Origin: Acidimicrobiia bacterium | GTDB lineage: Bacteria; Acidobacteriota; Terriglobia; Bryobacterales; Bryobacteraceae | DNA: 57,363 nt | Direction: 5' to 3' | NCBI GenBank assembly: GCA_016871315.1 | Contig: VFZE01000037.1 | Coordinates: 1 to 57,363, forward strand | Shown here: piece by piece, positions 1 through 7,388 of the stretch | Layout of the letters: every line of letters begins with the position of its first letter | Position numbering within the stretch: the stretch's first letter is position 1 | Notes under the pieces: model-generated | Database searches by the model: none | The model's input: the letters and a program-made list of their open reading frames with translations, nothing else | What the model was told of the DNA's origin: nothing | Translations under genes and position numbers: made by a program

Positions 1-97
1 GCTCGGCGGCCTGCGGCCGCCTGCGCTCCGGCTGGTTGGATGGTTTTCAACCCCAGCGACTCTCATTGGATTTGGTACATACAATGGGGGCAGGTCA
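1..97. mobile_element. Possible terminal end of an IS-like element (partial)
   Basis: Read on the minus strand, the receptor-gene fragment at 98-237 stops making sense at position 97 and continues as TGACCTGCCCCCATTG, a TG-starting, C-rich end of the kind seen at termini of IS3- or IS21-like elements. The remaining bases out to the window edge include a GC-rich near-palindrome at about 4-23 and no recognisable gene. No transposase, second end or target duplication is visible, so this is inferred from the abrupt change in coding sense. An assembly junction is the alternative. Confidence 0.35.
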
Positions 98-237
98 ATC
101 TCCACCTTAGCTCCGACAATGACGGCGCCAGTGCCGTCGGCAACGGTGCCGACGAGCGTGGCACGGTCAATCTGAGCCATCAGCGGCGTGACGGCGAAGC
201 AGAAAAGCAGGAATACGTTCCTTGTTTTCAATTGCAT
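98..237 (-). pseudogene. 5' fragment of a TonB-dependent receptor (carboxypeptidase-regulatory domain)
   Basis: The ATG at 237-235 has a good ribosome site (AGAGG at 244-248, 6 nt away). It encodes a signal peptide (MQLKTRNVFLLF...LMAQ) followed by DRATLVGTVADGTGAVIVGA. That is the typical opening of the carboxypeptidase-regulatory-like domain at the N-terminus of acidobacterial Oar-type TonB receptors. After about 47 codons the similarity stops at the IS-like sequence at 97. The frame stays open to the window edge, but the translation no longer looks like this family. The intact protein would be about 1000-1200 residues, as in the gene at 34493-37855. Probably inactivated by insertion. Confidence 0.6.
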
Positions 238-331
238 AGCTAACCTCTCGCGGAAGGATCTGAAGCGTTCAATCATTTATACACTTGCGGAATCGGGGGC
301 GCAAGGGTCCCTGTAACATTTTCGTGATATT

Positions 332-781
332 TCACTGGGTGGAACGGCGCTTGACCAGGATCACGATGGGACCCTTGGCGGGACGCAGGTCGGAGATGGT
401 TCCTTCGGTATGGTTTTGAGCGCCGGTGGCGAGACCCTCCACTCTGTACGAGGTGGACTGGCCTTCCAGGTAGAAGAACAGGAGACCTTCCTTACGCTCC
501 AGACTTCCTTTGCCGCTCACGATGGCGGAGACGGCCTTGGTGCCGTCCTGCTCAATGAAGTCGCGAACAATCTCGAGGCGGACGCGGTTTTGCGGGGCCA
601 GTTTTAGCTTCAAGGTTCCTGATTTCGCGTCTACCTCGGCGCTTTCCACACCACGCAAGCGTTCCAGGCGAGCCGGAAGCGATTCGATGCAGGAGGCGCA
701 GCCGACGCCTTGGAAGCGGAATTCAAGCGACTGCCACTGAGGGAAAGCGGGCAGCGCGAAAAGCAGGAAACACCAACGCAT
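332..781 (-). CDS. Exported heavy-metal-associated (HMA) domain protein
   Basis: 149 residues. A short signal peptide (about residues 1-15) is followed by a ferredoxin-like HMA domain carrying the metal site GVGCASC (25-31; Cys28 and Cys31). This domain binds Cu(I), Hg(II) or similar soft metals in MerP, CopZ and the N-termini of metal-transporting ATPases. Here it is on a secreted protein, so a periplasmic metal-binding or relay role is inferred. The C-terminal half (about 90-149) is not a second HMA domain and I do not recognise it. No metal ATPase is adjacent. A TATAAA lies 11 nt upstream of the start codon. Confidence 0.7.
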   Translation of the reverse strand: MRWCFLLFALPAFPQWQSLEFRFQGVGCASCIESLPARLERLRGVESAEVDAKSGTLKLKLAPQNRVRLEIVRDFIEQDGTKAVSAIVSGKGSLERKEGLLFFYLEGQSTSYRVEGLATGAQNHTEGTISDLRPAKGPIVILVKRRSTQ

Positions 782-838
782 TGATCTATTTGTTTATACC
801 AATAGGCGGTGATCGCGCAATATGAGATTCGGTGGGAT

Positions 839-1405
839 TCAAGGGCGGGGCACGGCGGAGAGTTCACGGAGCGTGCGCTCGATCCAGTCCGGGGCGATAT
901 CGCGGCCGATTTGGTGCTTCACGATCCTGCCGGTGGAATCGACGATCCAGGAGCGGGGAATGCTAAGGGAATCGATCACGGTATCCACATAGTGGCGCGC
1001 CAAGAGGACGGGGAAGCGATAGCCGGTCTGACGGAGGAAGTTGTCGATGAGGGCGAGGGCGCAGACGACGTAGAGGACGGTGTAGATGGAGAAGACGGAA
1101 CGCCAGATCCAGAGCCAAGCGCTCGGGAGTTCCAGCTTGCCCGTGGCTGGAAAGGGCAGGCGAAGAATGAGGGATGCCGCCAGTACGAGTATGCCCAGCA
1201 CGAGGAAAACGGCTAAGTAAGCCAGCTTCAGAACAGACAGCAGGAAGACGGAGAGGCTGAGAACTGCGGAGCCGAGCAGGAAGCTAAGAAAGCGTTCGGC
1301 AAGGGGCGGGGGCTTGAGCGGAATCGCGCGCAGAATGAGCTGACCGAGCCGCAGGCAAACGATCCAGGTGAACAGTGCAGCAGAAAGGATCTGCGCTGCC
1401 TTCAC
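839..1405 (-). pseudogene. Probable chimera: membrane-protein N-terminus joined to thioredoxin-like C-terminus
   Basis: 188 residues, GTG start at 1405 overlapping the stop of the upstream aminotransferase gene. Residues 1 to about 118 are strongly hydrophobic with several membrane segments, resembling the first helices of a large polytopic (glycosyltransferase-type) membrane protein. From about residue 119 the sequence changes to a thioredoxin-fold C-terminus: GYRFPVLLA, a cis-proline segment (SIPRSWIVD) and a glycine-containing last strand (TGRIVKHQIG), as in TlpA/ResA redoxins. The CxxC-bearing first half of the redoxin is absent. The likely junction is near 1051. The simplest reading is a deletion fusing two gene fragments in frame; a real small membrane protein cannot be excluded. 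Confidence 0.5.
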
Positions 1406-2652
1406 GCGCGGCGCGCCAGTTCGAGCGTTTCAAAGAAAAGATCGATATCGGACGGGCGGGTGTGGATGTGAGTGGAGAGACGCAGGCGCTGGTTGCGGAG
1501 AATCCAGATGCGGCGTTTCTGGCAGAGTGGCATGAGCCGATTCAGGTCGACGCCTTGCATGTGGAATGCGACCAGACCGCCGTACATGGTGTCATTGCCG
1601 GGAGTGAGCAGTTGAAGATAAGGCAGCGCCTGGGCTTTCTCGCGGGCCATGCGTGCCAGTGCGTGGATGCGTGAGTAGATGCGTTCGACGCCGATGGCCT
1701 TGGCGAAGCGGACACCGGCGATCATGCCTTCAATCATGGCGCGGTTGTTGGTGCCGAGGCGCATGAAGCGCGCGCCCTGATCGGCTTTGTCGTCCCAGCC
1801 GCCGGTGACGATGGAGGGCCAGAGACGATCGAGCATCTCTTCCCTGCCCCAGAGAATGCCGCAGCCGGCGGGCGCGAACATCCACTTATGAGGGCTGCCT
1901 GCGTAGTAGTCGCAGCCGAGGTCATCGATGCGCGCTTCAACCTGGCCGTTAAGATGAGCGCCGTCGACGACGGTGATCACGCCTTTGGCGCGGGCGGCGT
2001 CGCAGATTTGCCGGACGGGGAAAACGAGGCCGGTGGTCGTTGTAATGGCGCTGAAGAAAAGTACTCGGGTTCGAGGGGAGATGGCCGCAATCAAGAGGTC
2101 AGCGAGTTGGGCCGGATCACGCGGGGGCAGAGGGATTTGGAGTTCGCGAACGGTGATGCCGTGGCGCGCGCGGCGAACGTGCCAGCCGGCCTTCCCGCTG
2201 CCGTGCTCCTGATCGGTCATCAGGACCTCATCCCCTGCTTTGAGGTCGAGACCGGCGGCGATGACGCTAATGGCTTCGGTGGCGTTGTGAGTGATTGCGA
2301 GCTGGTTCTTGCTACAGCCGAGGTAGGCGGCGAGTTCGGTCCGATGCTCGTCGAGCTTCTCGTAGCCCCAGCGCGGGTAGTCGTACTCTTCCATGAGCAG
2401 GGCGGCCGATTTCTCGAGGTATTCCGTGACAGCTTGGACAACGGGTTTGGGTGCGACGCCGAGGCTGCCGTTGTTGAGGAAGACGCGCCATTTGGGGAGA
2501 AGGAACTGATCCTTGCGGATGCGGTCCCAATAGCGTTCCGGATCGCGGGTGGAGAGGGAGGGGTCGGGCAGCGGGGCAACGTTGGTTGCCGCACCGGCGG
2601 GAGGGAGCCAAGCCGCGGCGGCGAGTCCCTGAATGGCATGGCGGCGGTTCAT
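1402..2652 (-). CDS. Tat-exported class V aminotransferase-fold PLP enzyme
   Basis: 416 residues from ATG 2652. The N-terminus has a twin-arginine-type signal (MNRRHAIQGLAAAAWLP). The body is a fold-type I PLP enzyme of the class V group (cysteine desulfurase / isopenicillin-N epimerase-like): cofactor Asp in VVDGAH (about D230) and PLP lysine in GSPHKW (about K256). Substrate is unknown. Such exported homologues are common in Acidobacteria and Planctomycetes and need PLP loaded before Tat export. The ATG was preferred to the upstream in-frame GTG/TTG (2658, 2661) because a TACAAT box on the minus strand lies exactly 8 nt upstream, fitting a leaderless transcript. The GTG of the next gene overlaps this stop codon. 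Confidence 0.8.
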   Translation of the reverse strand: MNRRHAIQGLAAAAWLPPAGAATNVAPLPDPSLSTRDPERYWDRIRKDQFLLPKWRVFLNNGSLGVAPKPVVQAVTEYLEKSAALLMEEYDYPRWGYEKLDEHRTELAAYLGCSKNQLAITHNATEAISVIAAGLDLKAGDEVLMTDQEHGSGKAGWHVRRARHGITVRELQIPLPPRDPAQLADLLIAAISPRTRVLFFSAITTTTGLVFPVRQICDAARAKGVITVVDGAHLNGQVEARIDDLGCDYYAGSPHKWMFAPAGCGILWGREEMLDRLWPSIVTGGWDDKADQGARFMRLGTNNRAMIEGMIAGVRFAKAIGVERIYSRIHALARMAREKAQALPYLQLLTPGNDTMYGGLVAFHMQGVDLNRLMPLCQKRRIWILRNQRLRLSTHIHTRPSDIDLFFETLELARRA

Positions 2653-2660
2653 GGACACCA

Positions 2661-2666
2661 ATTGTA
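2661..2666 (-). promoter_or_regulatory. -10-like box, predicted leaderless promoter of the aminotransferase gene
   Basis: TACAAT on the minus strand ends 8 nt before ATG 2652, so transcription would begin at or within about one base of the start codon. No Shine-Dalgarno is present. It sits back to back with the moxR box at 2689-2694. Confidence 0.5.
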
Positions 2667-2688
2667 ACGGAGAGCGGCCGGGATTCGT

Positions 2689-2694
2689 TATGAT
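2689..2694 (+). promoter_or_regulatory. -10-like box, predicted leaderless promoter of moxR
   Basis: TATGAT ends 8 nt before ATG 2703, with no ribosome-binding sequence between. The spacing matches several other gene starts in the window. Confidence 0.5.
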
Positions 2695-2702
2695 GGCACA
2701 AG

Positions 2703-3701
2703 ATGATAGAGCGGGAGGCGTCGGCGGCGCTCGGCACGGAGCCGTTGAGCCGCGAGGAAGTCGTTACGGCCACGTCGCGGATCCGGGCGCTGGAGGCGTC
2801 GCTGGGGGAGGCCATCCGGGGCAAGCAGGAAGTGATCCGGCTGTCGCTGGTGTGCCTGCTTGCGCGCGGACATCTTCTCATTGAAGATGTTCCCGGAGTA
2901 GGCAAGACGACGCTGGGACAGGCGCTGGCGCGCAGTGTGCGGTGCGGGTTCCAGCGGCTGCAGTTCACCTCCGATATGCTCCCGTCGGATGTGCTGGGCG
3001 TCACCATTTATAACGCGCATAAGCAGGAGTTCGAATTCAAGCGCGGACCGGTGTTCACGAATTTCCTGCTGGCGGATGAAATCAACCGGTCGACGCCGAA
3101 GACGCAGTCGGCGCTGCTGGAGGCAATGAATGAGCTGCAAGTGACCATCGACGGCCGCAGCTATGAGCTGGAGCCGCCGTTTCTGGTGATCGCGACGCAG
3201 AATCCCGTGGAGCATCACGGAACTTATCCTTTGCCGGAGTCGCAGCTGGACCGGTTCCTGTTGCGGGTGCGGATCGGCTATCCGGACAAGGAAAGCGAAC
3301 GGGAGATCCTGCGCAAAACATCGAGCTATCCGGGGGAGTTGGCGAGGCCTGTGCTGACGGCGACCGAGGTGCTCGAGCTGCAGGATATGGTGCACCGGGT
3401 GGCGGTGGAGAGCGCGCTGACTGACTACATACTGGCGATCGTGGAGAAGACGCGGCACCACGAATCGCTGACGCTGGGAGTGAGCCCGCGCGGAGCGCAA
3501 GCTTTGTACCGCGCCGCACAGGCGCTGGCGCTGGCCGAAGCGCGTGACTACGCCATTCCGGACGATGTGAAGCGGCTGGTGGTGCCGGCCTTCGCGCATC
3601 GTGTGATGGTGAATACGCGGGTGACGCTGGCACAGCGCGGGGCCGACTCGGCGGGGCGGATTCTCGAGGATATTCTGACGCAGGTGGCAGTGCCCCTGTA
3701 A
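2703..3701 (+). CDS. MoxR-family AAA+ ATPase
   Basis: 332 residues. Walker A PGVGKTTL (about 64-71), Walker B LLADEINR (122-129) and sensor-1 ATQNP (164-168) define the MoxR branch of AAA+ ATPases, with the ATPase core about 40-210 and the lid to about 310. MoxR proteins act as chaperones that mature or activate protein complexes, usually with von Willebrand A-domain partners encoded beside them. No VWA, DUF58 or transglutaminase gene follows here, so the client is not shown; the next gene is a YchF-like ATPase. Length is normal for the family. Confidence 0.9.
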   Translation: MIEREASAALGTEPLSREEVVTATSRIRALEASLGEAIRGKQEVIRLSLVCLLARGHLLIEDVPGVGKTTLGQALARSVRCGFQRLQFTSDMLPSDVLGVTIYNAHKQEFEFKRGPVFTNFLLADEINRSTPKTQSALLEAMNELQVTIDGRSYELEPPFLVIATQNPVEHHGTYPLPESQLDRFLLRVRIGYPDKESEREILRKTSSYPGELARPVLTATEVLELQDMVHRVAVESALTDYILAIVEKTRHHESLTLGVSPRGAQALYRAAQALALAEARDYAIPDDVKRLVVPAFAHRVMVNTRVTLAQRGADSAGRILEDILTQVAVPL

Positions 3702-3715
3702 CAAGACAACAAATC

Positions 3716-4789
3716 ATGAAGACAGCAATTATCGGCCTGCCGATGGTGGGCAAATCGAGTTTGTTTACAATTCTGACGGGTGTGCAGCAATCGGCCCGGA
3801 TGGGATCGATGGAGACGCGGGTTGGCGTGGCGAAGGTGCCGGACAAGCGTCTGGAGGCGCTGGCAAAGGTGTTCCAACCGCCCAAGATCACGTCGGCGAC
3901 GGTGGAGTATGTCGACTTTCCGGCGATTTCGAAAGAGGCTCTGCGCGAGCCGGGCCTGCTGGCAGGGCTGCGCGTGGTAGATGCATTCGCGCAGGTGCTG
4001 CGGGTGTTCGATGATCCGACGGTGCCGCATGAAAAGGGCTCGGTGGACCCGGTGCGGGATCTGGAGGATGTGGACATCGAGCTGATCCTCAGTGATCTGG
4101 TGGTGGTGGAGAAGCGGCTGGAGCGCGTCGACAAGGACCGCAAGAAGATCAAGAATCCGGAGCTCGATAAAGAGTATGAGCTGCTGGTGCGGTGCAAGGA
4201 GATGCTCGAAGCCAACCAGCCGTTGCGCGGCATGGAGCTGAGCGCGGAGGATGAAAAGCGGATTCGCGGGTTTCAGTTTCTGTCGCAAAAGCCGATGCTG
4301 TATGTGCTGAACGTGGGTGAGAATGACGCGGGACGGCTCCACGAGATCGAGGAGAGCTATCGCACGGGAGCGCTGGCCGGGCGGGCGCTAACGGGAGTCG
4401 CTGCGGTATGCGGGAAGATCGAGGCGGAGCTTGCCGATCTGGAAGGGGAAGAAGCGAAGGAGTTGATGGCAAGTTACGGGCTGGAGGAGTCCGGGCTGGA
4501 GCGGCTGATCGCGCGAACGTATGAATTGCTGGGACTGATGTCGTTCCTGACAGCGGGGGAGACGGAAGTTCGGGCGTGGACGATTCCGGTGAACTCGACG
4601 GCAGTGAAAGCGGCGGGAGCGATCCACACCGATTTCGAGAAGAAGTTCATTCGCGCCGAGGTGGTGAACTGGCAGCGCCTGGTGGAGCATGACGGCTACG
4701 CGGGGTTGCGCGGCAAGCCGCTACTGCGGCTGGAAGGAAAAGAGTATATTGTCCAGGATGGCGATGTATTGGTTATCCGTCACGGCTAG
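3716..4789 (+). CDS. ychF: YchF/Obg-family P-loop ATPase, divergent
   Basis: 357 residues, 14 nt after moxR. P-loop GLPMVGKS (7-14). The nucleotide-specificity loop is NVGE (199-202) rather than NKxD, the hallmark by which YchF prefers ATP to GTP. A helical insertion follows, and a C-terminal TGS domain covers about 275-355 (HTDFEKKFIRAEV). YchF proteins bind ribosomes and affect stress responses. The switch II region is odd: canonical VDIAGLVKGAS is replaced by VDFPAISKEAL (66-76), losing the DxxG glycine and the GASKGEG stretch. This may be a divergent paralogue rather than the universal YchF. Confidence 0.8.
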   Translation: MKTAIIGLPMVGKSSLFTILTGVQQSARMGSMETRVGVAKVPDKRLEALAKVFQPPKITSATVEYVDFPAISKEALREPGLLAGLRVVDAFAQVLRVFDDPTVPHEKGSVDPVRDLEDVDIELILSDLVVVEKRLERVDKDRKKIKNPELDKEYELLVRCKEMLEANQPLRGMELSAEDEKRIRGFQFLSQKPMLYVLNVGENDAGRLHEIEESYRTGALAGRALTGVAAVCGKIEAELADLEGEEAKELMASYGLEESGLERLIARTYELLGLMSFLTAGETEVRAWTIPVNSTAVKAAGAIHTDFEKKFIRAEVVNWQRLVEHDGYAGLRGKPLLRLEGKEYIVQDGDVLVIRHG

Positions 4790-5276
4790 AGCGGCGCTGA
4801 TCCTGATGCTGGCGGCGCCACTGGCGCCGGCCAAGGGCAAAAAGCACACGCACCCGGACGGCTTCAGCTTTGAGTTGCCGTCGGGATGGACGGCGGAGAA
4901 CGGACCGGATGCGGTTCTGCTTTTACCTCCCGGGGTGAAGGTGGATCCGTCGCGGGAAGACAACGCGGAGGTATACACGGTTCGGGCGAGCCGGGTAGAG
5001 GCCGCGGATTTCGTGAACTCGATGCGGATCAACCTGGAGCGGAGCGGAGTGAAAGTCGCGGCCACGGACGAGACGTTCAAGGGCGGCCAGGGGATGGGCA
5101 CGATGCACATCTTTGACTTCGACCATCCGGAGAGGAAGGTGGCCTACCGGATCCGGCTGTTCACGGTGCTGGTGAAGGGCTGGCGGCTGACGCTGGTGGG
5201 GAGGGGATTGCGGGAGAAAGTGTCAGGTCGTGAGGGGCAGTTGCGGGAGATCGCACGGAGTATGGAAGGGCGGTAG
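4758..5276 (+). CDS. Small exported protein, PsbP/DUF1795-like
   Basis: 172 residues from ATG 4758, which overlaps the end of the ychF-like gene by 32 nt and opens directly into a signal peptide (YWLSVTARAALILMLAAPLA); ATG 4764 is an alternative. The mature part begins HPDGFSFELPSGW, the pattern of PsbP/Mog1/DUF1795-type domains in which a short beta-alpha fold follows a 'f.l..P.gW' opening. The rest shows alternating strands and no catalytic motif. The overlap suggests cotranscription with ychF. Role unknown; the family hint is weak and rests on one motif. Confidence 0.6.
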   Translation: MAMYWLSVTARAALILMLAAPLAPAKGKKHTHPDGFSFELPSGWTAENGPDAVLLLPPGVKVDPSREDNAEVYTVRASRVEAADFVNSMRINLERSGVKVAATDETFKGGQGMGTMHIFDFDHPERKVAYRIRLFTVLVKGWRLTLVGRGLREKVSGREGQLREIARSMEGR

Positions 5277-5283
5277 GGGCGCG

Positions 5284-5577
5284 ATGATGAAGAACCCCGT
5301 GCATCCCGGACAGATCGTGCGTCACGACTGTCTGGCGCCACTTGGGTTGAGCGTGACAGAGGCCGCCAAGGCCCTCGGTGTTTCCCGGCAGGCACTGAAT
5401 AACGTAATCCATGGCAAGGCCGGAATTTCCCCGGAGATGGCGATCCGGCTTTCGAAGGCTTTTGGCAGCACGCCGGATGTATGGGTACGCATGCAGGGGG
5501 CCTATGACCTGGCTCAGGCTCTGAAGCGGGAGGATCGGATTCGGGTAAAGCGTTATAAGCCGCCAACGGCGGCCTGA
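5284..5577 (+). CDS. higA: HigA-family antitoxin, no partner toxin nearby
   Basis: 97 residues (ATG 5284; ATG 5287 also possible). An XRE-type helix-turn-helix spans about 20-75: LSVTEAAKALGVSRQALNN, then GKAGISPEMAIRLSKAF. The N-terminal NPVHPGQIVRH and the TPDVWVRMQ segment are diagnostic of the HigA family, in which the protein neutralises the HigB mRNA interferase and represses its own operon. HigB normally precedes HigA, but the upstream gene is an exported protein and no RelE-fold ORF is present, so this is an orphan. It begins 8 nt after the preceding stop. Confidence 0.85.
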   Translation: MMKNPVHPGQIVRHDCLAPLGLSVTEAAKALGVSRQALNNVIHGKAGISPEMAIRLSKAFGSTPDVWVRMQGAYDLAQALKREDRIRVKRYKPPTAA

Positions 5578-5587
5578 AGAAGCACCG

Positions 5588-7372
5588 CTATCGCGCCATG
5601 ATGTAGCGGCCGCGGCGTGGGTCGGCGCCGCCGTCGAGCACGGTGTCGGGGCGGACCAGGATCACGGTGGGGGCGCTGGCGTTGCTCCAATCGCCACGCA
5701 TGTCGATGAGGTGACCTTTGCGGGCGAGCTCGGCCGAGGCGGAGGCAGGCATGCGGCTTTCCAGCGCGACCCGGCCGGGAGTGAACTCATGGCTGGCGAA
5801 TGACGTGTAGAAGTGCTCGGTCTGAAAGCGAGGCGCCTCGACGGCTTCCTGCGCGGACATGCCGAAGACGATGATGTTGAGCAGGACTTGCAGCATCGCC
5901 TGATCCTGATTGTCGCCACCGGGAGTTGACATCGCCATGAAAGGCTTGCCGTCTTTGAGAACCAGCGTGGGACTAAGAGTGACGCGAGGGCGCTTGCCGG
6001 GAGCGAGCAGGTTCGCATGACCAGTGGTGAGCACGAAACTTTGGAGGCGCGTGGAAAGCGGTATGCCGGTGTCACCGACGATCACCGAAGGGAGCCATGC
6101 GCCGCTGGGCGTGGCGGAGAAGGCGTTGCCCCAGCGGTCGATTACGTTCACGCACGTGGTGTCCTGATCGACGGCTCCGGCGGCAGCGGGGCCATTGGAG
6201 AGATTCAGCGGCGGAGCGAAGGAGCCTGGACGGTGCTCCATGGAAGCTTTGCCGGGATCGATGAGTTTACGGCGTTCGGCGCCATACTCTTTCGACAGCA
6301 GGGTGACTTCGGGGATTTTGCTGAACTTGGGGTCGCCATAGTAGCGGTCGCGGTCGGCGAAGGCGAGTTTCACGGCTTCGATGACGGTATGAAGATACTG
6401 CGGGCTGTTATGGCCCATGGCGCGCAGGTCGTAGCCTTCCAAAATGTTGAGCGCCTGAATCATCACTGGGCCCTGAGTCCAGAAACCGGGCTTGACCACC
6501 TGATAGCCGTGGAAGTCGCCGAACCGCGGGTCGTCAAAAGAAGCGCGCTGGCGCTTCAAGTCTTCCAGAGCAATGAGGCCGTTATTGGCAGCATTGAAAT
6601 CGGCGATCTTTTTGGCGATGGGGCCCTGATAGAAGTAGTCGCGAACGGCGCGGATCTTGCGGGCACGGTTGCCGCGGGCCTTGCGCTCGGCGCGGATGAG
6701 TTCCTGGAGGGTGTTCGCCAAATCCGTGGCGCGGAAAAGATCACCGGCGCGGGGCGGCGCTCCATTGGGAAGAAAGAAGGATTTCGAAGTGGGCCAGAGC
6801 TCGAGAATCTTCTGGTTCATCCGGATGAAGCCGGCGAACTCTTCCATCAGGGGAAAGCCGGCAGCGTATTCGGCGGCGGGCGTGGCGACTTTTTCAAATG
6901 AGAAGGCGCCATGATGTTCCAATGCCAGCAGCAACCCGTCGAGAACACCTGGAGTAATGGCGGCATGCAGCCCGTTGGCGGGGATGGGCGGCATGCGGTC
7001 GGGCTGCTCCCATCGCTCCGGCGATCGGGCGCGGAAGAACTCGGGCGTGGCTTTTTCCGGTGCGATGCCGACTCCATCGACAACGACGACAGGCTTGCCG
7101 GCCATTTTGATCAGTAGCGGCATTTCACCGCCGAGGCCGAAGCGTGCCTGCTCGGTTACGGCGGCGGCAAGCGTGGCGGCGACACCGGCATCGACGGCGT
7201 TGCCTCCCATGGCGAGCATCCTGAAGCCGGCCTCAGCCTCCAAGTTATTGGCGGCGGCGACCATTTCGCGGGTGCCGCGAACGGGCCATGACATGAGGCG
7301 CTGCGGCTGGGCTTGAAGCCAGGCGGCGCCAAGCAAGGCCAACGCCGAGAGTCGAATCGCAACGGGGCGCAT
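5588..7372 (-). CDS. ggt: Gamma-glutamyltransferase (GGT, N-terminal nucleophile hydrolase)
   Basis: 594 residues from ATG 7372, chosen because a signal peptide follows directly (MRPVAIRLSALALLGAAWLQAQ). The GGT fold is seen from GGNAVDAGVAATLA to the C-terminus. The self-cleaving nucleophile is the first Thr of DTTCVNVID (about T405), in the expected place before a WGN motif, and the small-subunit TPGGDNQDQ is present. GGT hydrolyses or transfers the gamma-glutamyl group of glutathione and related peptides in the periplasm. It is the last gene of a three-gene run (MFS, zincin, GGT) with a 16-nt gap upstream, so it is probably cotranscribed. Confidence 0.88.
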   Translation of the reverse strand: MRPVAIRLSALALLGAAWLQAQPQRLMSWPVRGTREMVAAANNLEAEAGFRMLAMGGNAVDAGVAATLAAAVTEQARFGLGGEMPLLIKMAGKPVVVVDGVGIAPEKATPEFFRARSPERWEQPDRMPPIPANGLHAAITPGVLDGLLLALEHHGAFSFEKVATPAAEYAAGFPLMEEFAGFIRMNQKILELWPTSKSFFLPNGAPPRAGDLFRATDLANTLQELIRAERKARGNRARKIRAVRDYFYQGPIAKKIADFNAANNGLIALEDLKRQRASFDDPRFGDFHGYQVVKPGFWTQGPVMIQALNILEGYDLRAMGHNSPQYLHTVIEAVKLAFADRDRYYGDPKFSKIPEVTLLSKEYGAERRKLIDPGKASMEHRPGSFAPPLNLSNGPAAAGAVDQDTTCVNVIDRWGNAFSATPSGAWLPSVIVGDTGIPLSTRLQSFVLTTGHANLLAPGKRPRVTLSPTLVLKDGKPFMAMSTPGGDNQDQAMLQVLLNIIVFGMSAQEAVEAPRFQTEHFYTSFASHEFTPGRVALESRMPASASAELARKGHLIDMRGDWSNASAPTVILVRPDTVLDGGADPRRGRYIMAR

Positions 7373-7388
7373 ATAGGGGATTGTACGC

